The position numbers and the translations under genes are program-made. From the NCBI GenBank assembly GCA_003220435.1, contig QHSL01000018.1, positions 1 to 34,733 of the forward strand: a stretch of 34,733 bases of DNA. The letters run 5' to 3'. This stretch comes from Candidatus Rokuibacteriota bacterium (GTDB lineage: Bacteria > Methylomirabilota > Methylomirabilia > Rokubacteriales > CSP1-6). Under the pieces are notes generated by a model, which saw only the letters and a program-made list of their open reading frames with translations, made no database searches and had not been told where the DNA came from. This document shows positions 29,181 through 34,733 of this stretch, piece after piece. How positions within the stretch are numbered: position 1 is the stretch's first letter; every line of letters begins with the position of its first letter.

Positions 29181-29419
29181 TGCGCTGCCGCGAGGCCATC
29201 GACGTCCTCGCCGACTACCTCGAGTCCACGCTCACGCCGGAGGTGCTGGAGCAGCTGGAGCTGCACCTGCGCGACTGCGCGCCGTGCCGCGCCTACCTCG
29301 CCACCTACAAGCGCGCGGCGGAGCTTGCCGCGAAAGTGAACCGCGTCGAGATGCCGCCGGCGATGCGGCAGCGTCTCCGGGACTTCCTTTCGGGCCCGGG
29401 TTCGGGTACTTCTCAGTAG
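29177..29419 (+). CDS. zf-HC2 anti-sigma-factor-like protein
   Basis: The 80-residue product carries the zinc-binding anti-sigma signature: [15 protein letters not shown], then LELHLRDCAPCRAYL (His-x3-Cys-x2-Cys with the N-terminal Cys). A basic helical tail follows, ending near LSGPGSGTSQ. Members bind ECF sigma factors and hold them inactive, usually from a membrane-spanning partner domain, but no membrane helix is present here, so it would be soluble. The start overlaps the preceding gene (ATGATG at 29177-29182). The only ECF sigma gene in the window is at 18874, on the same strand. Confidence 0.8.
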   Translation: MMRCREAIDVLADYLESTLTPEVLEQLELHLRDCAPCRAYLATYKRAAELAAKVNRVEMPPAMRQRLRDFLSGPGSGTSQ

Positions 29420-29580
29420 AGTCCGCCGCGTCGCGCCCCGGGCGATGTCGGTCGCCCCTCGAGCGACGGGTGAAGCTGCGGCGCTGCGGCCAGCGCCTGA
29501 AGGCGGGGATGTCGCCCCCGCGCGAGCGCCGCGGATAGCCGCCGGAGTAACGTCCGGTCGGCGGGCTCGGTGATGACCCG

Positions 29581-30123
29581 ATGACGAACCCCAGGCCGAA
29601 TGCGGCCCGCGCGGCCGCCCGCACTCGACTCCGGCGCCTGCTCGAACGCGAAGGCTCGTACCCGGCGATCGCGTCGGCGGCCGCGTCGGGCGAGCTCGGC
29701 GACGCGCTCCCCACGCCGATCTTCTCGCACATCGGCGACGTCTACGACCGGCTCGAGCTCGCCGCGGGCCCCGACTTCCCGAACATCGCGCTGCTCAGGC
29801 TGATCGTGCTCGTTCACGAAGAGCCTGCGGCGCGAGCGCGAGCGCTTCTCGAAGGCGCGGGGTTTACGGAGGCCGCGCCCGCGGTCGCCACCGTGCTCAG
29901 CGGCTTCGGGGAGGTTTGGCGCGCGAAGTCGGACGAGAGGCTGCGCGAGTACTCGCGGACGCACCACGCCTGCCTGGCGGCGCTGCTTCTCTTCGAGCTC
30001 GCTCACGAGGGCCGGGCGACGGCCCCGATGAAGCGCGCGGCCCACTTCGGCGGGCTCGAGGTCGCCTTCCACCGCTGGGCTCGGCGACTCAGAACGCGGG
30101 AGCCGTCGACCGGCGGTCGTTGA
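29581..30123 (+). CDS. unknown protein, possibly with a degenerate HD-like domain
   Basis: The 180-residue product is helical. Residues about 45-150 loosely resemble the helical HD region of tRNA nucleotidyltransferase-like proteins (IFSHIGDVYDRLELAAG, then LLRLIVLVHEEPAARA), but the HD pair reads HE and no other metal ligands are obvious, so catalytic activity is doubtful. A conserved-looking block SRTHHACLAALLLFELAHEG follows. No named family is recognised. It lies 161 bases after the anti-sigma gene; that gap holds no clear gene or terminator. It converges on the metalloprotease-DinB gene ending at 30142. Confidence 0.6.
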   Translation: MTNPRPNAARAAARTRLRRLLEREGSYPAIASAAASGELGDALPTPIFSHIGDVYDRLELAAGPDFPNIALLRLIVLVHEEPAARARALLEGAGFTEAAPAVATVLSGFGEVWRAKSDERLREYSRTHHACLAALLLFELAHEGRATAPMKRAAHFGGLEVAFHRWARRLRTREPSTGGR

Positions 30124-30141
30124 GAGGCGACGGAGCCGCGC

Positions 30142-31146
30142 TCAGGGCTTGCCGTCGAGCGCGCGCTTGAGCTGCTCGAGGTGGTTCTCATCGTGCCACG
30201 CCATCAGCGTGACGAAATCCGCGATCGAGACCCGACCCCGCGTGGCGTGGACGCCGGCCCGCTTCCACTGCTCGGGCGTGAGCGTTTTGAGCAGCGTGAG
30301 CGATTCCTCGCGACGCCGGCGGAAGGCGCCGGCCGCCTGCTGGGCGTCGTTCTTGAGGTACTGACGCTCTTCGGCCCAGCGGTCGGGCGTGGTCGGGTCG
30401 AAGGCGAGCTTCGGGTCGTCCATCGCGAGGATCAGCCCGAAGCGGCCCATGAACATCTCTTCGATGTCGCGCAGGTGGCAGACGACTTCCTTCGCCGCCC
30501 AGTTCTTGCCGTCGGGCCGGCGCGACAGGGTCGTGTCGTCCCGGCCCCGGATCGCGACGGTGAGCTCGTCGGGCGTCCTCGCCAGATGCTTCATCCGCGC
30601 CTCGAGCGGCTGCGTGGCCCACGCTTCCATCGTCAGCATCGCGGCTCTCCCTTCGCCGTCCGGCACGAGCTGGTGGAACAGGCTCGACTCGCGCTTGTAG
30701 AACCCCTGCGTATGATACGACTCCGGCAGGCGCAGCCCCGTGTAGTCGACGTGATGGCCGACCTCGTGGAGCAGCGTGCGGAGATAGGTGCGGAACGCCA
30801 CGACGCGCTTCTGCTTCGCGGTCCGCATCCAGAGCTGGATCTTCGGCTTCCGGCCGCGCTCGTTGGTGTAGAGGCCGTGAAGCTCGCCCCAGTGCGAGTG
30901 AGGCCGCGCGGCGAGCACCTCGACCCGCACGGCGGGCAACCCCATCGCGTCGGCCAGGCGGGCGACCAGCTCCTGGCTCGCCCGCTCCGTCGCGGCCCGC
31001 TCCTCGCACCGGAGCGCCGCCTCGAGCGCCGTGACGCTCGGGCGGAGCGCCGCCGGGTCCTCGAGACGGATCTCGGCGATGGAATCGCTCTTCCGGTAGA
31101 CGGCCTGCTGCGAGCGCGAGAGCCGCGCGTAGTACGCGAACGGCAC
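30142..31146 (-). CDS. metalloprotease domain fused to a DinB-like domain
   Basis: The 334-residue product is a fusion. Residues about 30-170 hold HEVGHHVDY in LLHEVGHHVDYTGLR with a downstream Glu in KRESSLFHQL, the pattern of a zinc metallopeptidase (HExxH). Residues about 185-330 match the DinB/DfsB four-helix metal-binding superfamily: AKEVVCHLRDIEEMFMGRFG, ADFVTLMAWHDENHLEQLKR, with three His positioned as possible ligands. DinB-like proteins include bacillithiol, mycothiol and glutathione transferases and damage-inducible proteins; the substrate here is unknown. The start is GTG 31146 with no strong Shine-Dalgarno, four bases after the enoyl-CoA hydratase stop. It should be the last gene of the acyl-CoA operon. 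Confidence 0.8.
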   Translation of the reverse strand: MPFAYYARLSRSQQAVYRKSDSIAEIRLEDPAALRPSVTALEAALRCEERAATERASQELVARLADAMGLPAVRVEVLAARPHSHWGELHGLYTNERGRKPKIQLWMRTAKQKRVVAFRTYLRTLLHEVGHHVDYTGLRLPESYHTQGFYKRESSLFHQLVPDGEGRAAMLTMEAWATQPLEARMKHLARTPDELTVAIRGRDDTTLSRRPDGKNWAAKEVVCHLRDIEEMFMGRFGLILAMDDPKLAFDPTTPDRWAEERQYLKNDAQQAAGAFRRRREESLTLLKTLTPEQWKRAGVHATRGRVSIADFVTLMAWHDENHLEQLKRALDGKP

Positions 31147-31150
31147 CGCG

Positions 31151-31933
31151 CTAGTTGCCGGTGAAGCGGGGTTTTCGCTTCTCGAGGAACGCCTTCGCGC
31201 CCTCGATGCGGTCCTCGGTCGTGCGGAGCAGCGTGGCCAGATCGTTCTCGAGCCGCACGCCCTCGGCCAGCGGGAGCTCGAGGCCCTTCACGACGGCCTC
31301 CTTCGCGTAGCGGAGCGCGACCGGCGCCTTCTCGGCGAGCGTCCGGGCGAGCGCCTGCGCGGAGGAGAGGACCTCGGCCGCCGGGACCACGCGCTCGACG
31401 AGGCCCATTCGCAGCGCCTCGCGCGCGTCGATCCGCGCGCCGGTCAGGATCATCTCGAGCGCCTTGCCGCGCCCCACCAGCCGGGGCAGCCGCTGGGTGC
31501 CGCCGCCACCCGGGATAATGGCGAGGTTCACCTCGGTGAGACCCAGCAGCGCGTCCTCGCTGGCGATCCGGATGTCGCACGCCAGCGCGAACTCGAGCCC
31601 GCCGCCCAGCGCGAAGCCGCGGATGGCGGCGATGATCGGCTGGCCGCAGCGATCCATCGCCGCGCGGAAGTCGACCCGGTGACGGTGCGCGCGGAACTGC
31701 ACGGGCACCTGCGGCGCGACGAACTCGCGGATGTCGGCGCCGGCCGAGAAGGACCGCTCGCCCGCGCCCGTGACCACCACAACGCGAACGTCTGCATCCT
31801 GCGCCAGGTCGCCGAAACAGGTCGTCAGCTCCTCGCGCATCCGCTCGTTCATCGCGTTGTGGACCTCGGGACGATTCAGCGTGATCGTCGCGACGCCGTC
31901 GGCCAGCTCGTAACGGATCGCCTCGTATTTCAT
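31151..31933 (-). CDS. enoyl-CoA hydratase/isomerase family protein
   Basis: The 260-residue crotonase-fold protein has ITLNRPEVHNAMNERM, oxyanion-hole segment SAGADIREF, FALGGGLEFALACDIRIAS, and LTEVNLAIIPGGGGTQRLPRL with the catalytic Glu positions. It would hydrate a 2-enoyl-CoA or carry out a related crotonase reaction in the cytosol; the substrate is unknown. The start ATG 31933 is chosen because it begins the typical opening MKYEAIRYELADGVATITLN. The longer open frame upstream is a shadow of the CoA-transferase gene. The gene lies 23 bases after the CoA-transferase stop. Confidence 0.92.
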   Translation of the reverse strand: MKYEAIRYELADGVATITLNRPEVHNAMNERMREELTTCFGDLAQDADVRVVVVTGAGERSFSAGADIREFVAPQVPVQFRAHRHRVDFRAAMDRCGQPIIAAIRGFALGGGLEFALACDIRIASEDALLGLTEVNLAIIPGGGGTQRLPRLVGRGKALEMILTGARIDAREALRMGLVERVVPAAEVLSSAQALARTLAEKAPVALRYAKEAVVKGLELPLAEGVRLENDLATLLRTTEDRIEGAKAFLEKRKPRFTGN

Positions 31934-31956
31934 GGCTCGGATGTCTCCCCCTCGGC

Positions 31957-33120
31957 TCAGGCCGGCCGCGGCCGGCGACAGATTCGACGCGCGACGAACC
32001 CATCGATCTCCGCCTCGGTATAGCCGAGCTCGCGGAGCACCGCGTCGGTGTGCTGGCCGAGCGTCGGCGGCGGCCCCGGGTCGCGCGTCGGCGTGCCCGT
32101 GAACGCGAGGGGCTGACCCATCATCCGGAGGCGGCCGACCTCCGGGTGGTCGTACTCGTGGACCATGTCGTGGTGGTGGACGGCCGGGTTCTGCATGAAC
32201 TCGGCGACTGTCTGCACCGGCGCCGCCGGGATGTCGTGCTTGGCCAGCAGCTCGAGCCAGTGCTCGCGCGTGTTGGACTTGAACTTCGCGTCGATGAGCG
32301 GTAGCAGCGTCTGGTTGTTCTCGAGCCGCGCGAGCCACGAGGCGAAGCGCGGATCGTTCGCCAGGTCCTCGAGGTCGAGCGCCTTGCAGAGCTTGACCCA
32401 GAACGTCTGGTTGCCGACGGCCAGGAAGAACCAGGCGCCGTCGCCCGCCTGGTACAAGCGATAGGTCGGGTTGTCCCGGATCAGCGTCGGCTTGGTCGGG
32501 TAGTCGATGGCCACGCCCGCCTGCAACGCCATGGCACCCCGGAGCAGCGACGTCTCCACGCGCTGGCCCCGCCCGGTGCGCTCGCGCGTGAACAGCGCCG
32601 CGAGGATTCCCTGGGTGGCGAGCGCCGCCGTGTAGTAGTCGGTCGGCGCGGTGCGCTGGTACACCGGCGGCCCGCCGAAGCCCTGGAGCGTCATGATGCC
32701 GCCGAGCGCCTGGAAGATCGGGTCGAAGCCGGGACGGTCGGCGTTGGGGCCCGTCGAGCCGAACGCGGTGACCGAAGAATAGACGAGACGCGGATTGATC
32801 GCGCTCAGCCGCTCGTAGCCGACGCCGAGACGGTCGGCGACGCCCGGGCGCATGTTCTCCATCACGACGTCGGCGCGCTCGGCCAGCCGGTGGACGATCG
32901 CGCGCCCTTCGGCGGTCTTCAGATCGACCGAGAGCGAGCGCTTGCCGCGGTTCCAGCCGAAGAAGCCGGGCAGCTCGCGGAACGAGTCGCCCTCGAAGGA
33001 CTCGACCTTGATCACCGACGCGCCGAGGTCGGCGAGCTGCATCGCGGCGTAGGAGCCGGCGATATAGCTGGTCAGGTCGACGACGCGGACGCCGTCGAGC
33101 GGGGGCGGGGACGCGGGCAC
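31957..33120 (-). CDS. CaiB/BaiF-type (family III) CoA-transferase
   Basis: The 387-residue product has the family opening VRVVDLTSYIAGSYAAM with ADLGASVIKVE, then NRGKRSLSVDLKTAEGRAI. The catalytic-Asp segment is PGFDPIFQALGGIM, and TDYYTAALATQGILAALF follows. Family III enzymes move CoA between organic acids through an aspartyl anhydride and are common first steps in carnitine, formate/oxalate and aromatic-acid catabolism. The acid here is unknown. It sits between two acyl-CoA dehydrogenase genes and the hydratase, so it probably activates the acid that the operon degrades. Confidence 0.9.
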   Translation of the reverse strand: MPASPPPLDGVRVVDLTSYIAGSYAAMQLADLGASVIKVESFEGDSFRELPGFFGWNRGKRSLSVDLKTAEGRAIVHRLAERADVVMENMRPGVADRLGVGYERLSAINPRLVYSSVTAFGSTGPNADRPGFDPIFQALGGIMTLQGFGGPPVYQRTAPTDYYTAALATQGILAALFTRERTGRGQRVETSLLRGAMALQAGVAIDYPTKPTLIRDNPTYRLYQAGDGAWFFLAVGNQTFWVKLCKALDLEDLANDPRFASWLARLENNQTLLPLIDAKFKSNTREHWLELLAKHDIPAAPVQTVAEFMQNPAVHHHDMVHEYDHPEVGRLRMMGQPLAFTGTPTRDPGPPPTLGQHTDAVLRELGYTEAEIDGFVARRICRRPRPA

Positions 33121-33141
33121 GGGCCGGCGCGGTGCTCCGCG

Positions 33142-34260
33142 CTACCTCGCGGCCCGCCGGACGATCTGCTCGCGGTGATAGTCGACGTCCCCGTACATCG
33201 ACTCGAGCGCCTTGGCGCGCTTGAAGTAGATGTGGAGGTCGTACTCCCACGTAAAGCCGATGCCGCCGTGCACCTGGATCGCCTCGCCGCACACCTTGCG
33301 CGAGGCGTCGCCCACGTACGCCTTCGCCACCGACGCGGCGAGCTCGTGATCGTCGGCCTGCGCGTCGAGGGCCCAGGCCGCGTAGTAGACGGCCGAGTGC
33401 GAATTCTCCACCTCGAGGAGCATCTCGGAGCACTTGTGGCGGATCGCCTGGAACGAGCCGATCGGCTGCCCGAACTGCTCGCGCACCTTGGCGTAGCCGA
33501 CCGCCATGTCCAGGCATCGGCGCGCGGCGCCCAGCATCTCGGCGGCCGCGCCGACCGCGCCGCGGCGAAGCAGGCTCGCCAGCAGCGGCGCCGCCTGACC
33601 CGGCGCGCCGAGCAGCGCCTCGGGCGCGACGGGGACCTTCTCCATGTCGAGGTGCACCCAGCGCGTCGCGAGATCCATGCCCTGGACCGGCGAGAGCTTG
33701 AGACCAGCCGACGCCGGATCGACCAGGAACAGGCTCGGGCCCTCGGGGGCGCGCGCCGGGATCAGCAGCATGTTGGCCACGTGGGCCCACGGCACGAAGC
33801 GCTTGGTCCCCGAGAGCGCCCAGCCGTTGGACGACTTCTCGGCGCGCGCCGTCATCGCCGCCGGATCCCAGTCGAGGTCCGCGTCGAGGAGCGCCAGCGT
33901 CGCGCGCGCGTCGCCGGTCGCGATTGCGGAGAGCCACCGCTTCTTCTGGGCGTCGTTGCCCGCCGCCTCGATTGCCGCGGCGGCCAGCACGGTCGGCCAG
34001 TACGGCCCGGGATACGCGGCGCGGCCAAGCTCTTCGAGCAGGATTGCGGTCTCGACCATGCCGAGCCCGCTGCCGCCGTACGCCTCGGGCAGCGCGAGGC
34101 CGTGCCAGCCGAGCTGGGCCATCTCCTTCCACATCGTGTCGCTCTCGCCGCGCGGGTCGTCCCACAGCAGACGCACGGTGGCGGGCTTGCAGTGCTCGTC
34201 GAGGAACGCGCGGGCCGAGTTTTTCAACAATTGCTGGTCGGAGCTGAACGAGAAGTCCAT
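33142..34260 (-). CDS. acyl-CoA dehydrogenase family protein (small-subunit-like)
   Basis: The 372-residue product fits the acyl-CoA dehydrogenase fold: an N-terminal helical part (MDFSFSSDQQLLKNSARAFL), a FAD-binding middle (WALSGTKRFVPWAHVANMLL), and a C-terminal four-helix end with QVHGGIGFTWEYDLHIYFKR. The usual catalytic Glu is not evident by eye, as often in the short partner of paired ACAD enzymes. It would introduce an alpha-beta double bond into an acyl-CoA. The upstream neighbour (34265 onward) is another member, and the four-base spacing supports a heteromeric pair. Confidence 0.88.
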   Translation of the reverse strand: MDFSFSSDQQLLKNSARAFLDEHCKPATVRLLWDDPRGESDTMWKEMAQLGWHGLALPEAYGGSGLGMVETAILLEELGRAAYPGPYWPTVLAAAAIEAAGNDAQKKRWLSAIATGDARATLALLDADLDWDPAAMTARAEKSSNGWALSGTKRFVPWAHVANMLLIPARAPEGPSLFLVDPASAGLKLSPVQGMDLATRWVHLDMEKVPVAPEALLGAPGQAAPLLASLLRRGAVGAAAEMLGAARRCLDMAVGYAKVREQFGQPIGSFQAIRHKCSEMLLEVENSHSAVYYAAWALDAQADDHELAASVAKAYVGDASRKVCGEAIQVHGGIGFTWEYDLHIYFKRAKALESMYGDVDYHREQIVRRAAR

Positions 34261-34264
34261 GGCG

Positions 34265-34733
34265 TCAGGCCTTCAGGCGGTCGGCGCGCACTTCCTTCGG
34301 CAGGCCGAGCACGCGCTCCCCGATGATGTTCTTCTGGATCTCGGACGAGCCAGAGTAGATGGTGCCGGCGCGCGACCACAGGAACGCGGTCGCGAACGTG
34401 CCGGGCTCGCCAGAAGACGTATCGACCTCTTCGAACTCTTCGCGGGCGACCATGAGCTGCCCGAACGGCCCGAGGATCTCGAGGGCCAGTTCGTAGTAGC
34501 GTTTCTCGAACTCGGTATACGACAGCTTCGTGATCGACGACGCGGCGCCCGGCGTATCACCTTTCTGCAGCGCCGACAGCACGCGCAGCGCCGCGTAGCG
34601 CTGCACCTCGAGGTCGGCGAAGATGCGCCCCATGCGCGCGCGCACGGACGGATCCTCGATCAGCGGCCGGCCGCCTCGCTTGAGCTCCTTGGTCGCCTTC
34701 ACGAGCTGGTTGAACGCGGTGACGTAGCGCGTG
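34265..34733 (-). CDS. acyl-CoA dehydrogenase family protein (3' part, runs off the window)
   Basis: On the minus strand the frame is open from the window edge to a stop at 34265-34267, giving about 155 C-terminal residues; the start lies beyond 34733. The ending has the ACAD C-terminal blocks: FLWSRAGTIYSGSSEIQKN and NIIGERVLGLPKE, with helices that pack on FAD and the dimer interface. The GTG at 34702 is only an internal codon. The gene lies four bases before the partner gene at 34260, making a likely two-subunit dehydrogenase. Confidence 0.9.
   Translation of the reverse strand, partial: TRYVTAFNQLVKATKELKRGGRPLIEDPSVRARMGRIFADLEVQRYAALRVLSALQKGDTPGAASSITKLSYTEFEKRYYELALEILGPFGQLMVAREEFEEVDTSSGEPGTFATAFLWSRAGTIYSGSSEIQKNIIGERVLGLPKEVRADRLKA

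Noticed and set aside
31957-34165. Plus-strand and alternative-frame ORFs in the acyl-CoA operon
   Set aside because: The minus-strand products match known families over their whole length; the alternatives are Arg/Gly-rich shadows.

Overview
The window is GC-rich bacterial chromosome with strong G/C preference at third codon positions and dense, often stop/start-overlapping operons. There are no rRNA, tRNA, phage, IS or CRISPR signals. The gene mix (Dpp-type ABC permease, CaiB-type CoA-transferase beside acyl-CoA dehydrogenases, GMC oxidoreductase, GH63-like glucosidase, many two-domain fusions) suggests an uncultured soil or subsurface lineage of the Rokubacteria/Methylomirabilota kind. That placement is an inference from style and gene content, not from a marker gene.

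Layout. 1-156: 3' end of a Dpp/OppC-type ABC permease. 157-490: no convincing protein gene, but a 16-codon ORF with a good Shine-Dalgarno site and a run of near-perfect hairpins that may be a structured leader RNA. 491-1802 (+): C39-like peptidase and a small lipoprotein. 1820-2895 (-): two tandem paralogous helical proteins. 3023-7156 (+): a 1377-residue multidomain regulator (sigma54-activator AAA+ domain, Fis-type HTH, degenerate nucleotidyl-cyclase domain, second ATPase, TPR-like tail). 7153-13378 (-): a long same-strand run of MFS transporter, small membrane protein, aquaporin and membrane-anchored double-VOC protein, then a tight cassette of M4-like metallopeptidase, ATP-grasp ligase and two very small proteins. 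13496-17845 (+): SDR, GMC oxidoreductase and glycogen debranching enzyme. 18116-21103 (+): secreted DM13-like protein, a broken HbpS-like gene joined to a foreign 3' end, an ECF sigma factor, and an NDH-2-like flavoprotein carrying a cyclic-nucleotide-binding domain. 21169-29419 (+): sugar-phosphate operon rpiA-pgi-gnd-glk, a large GH63-like glucosidase, a nucleotidyltransferase and a zf-HC2 anti-sigma-like protein. 29581-30123 (+): unknown protein. 34733-30142 (-): acyl-CoA catabolism operon (two acyl-CoA dehydrogenases, CoA-transferase, enoyl-CoA hydratase) ending in a metalloprotease-DinB fusion.

How it works together. The centre and right of the window form a glucose-polymer programme. 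Debranching enzyme and glucosidase would release glucose, glucokinase would phosphorylate it, and Pgi, Gnd and RpiA would route it through glycolysis and the pentose phosphate pathway. A glucose-6-phosphate dehydrogenase and a transaldolase are not in the window. The left-hand acyl-CoA operon activates an unknown acid by CoA transfer and oxidises it.

Best candidates for something undescribed: (1) the peptidase/ATP-grasp/two-small-protein cassette at 7153-9889, which has the parts of a peptide-modification or ligation system; (2) the giant regulator, whose GAFTGA loop is altered and whose cyclase domain has lost its metal ligands; (3) the metalloprotease-DinB fusion at 30142-31146; (4) the flavoprotein-CNBD fusion at 19517-21103.
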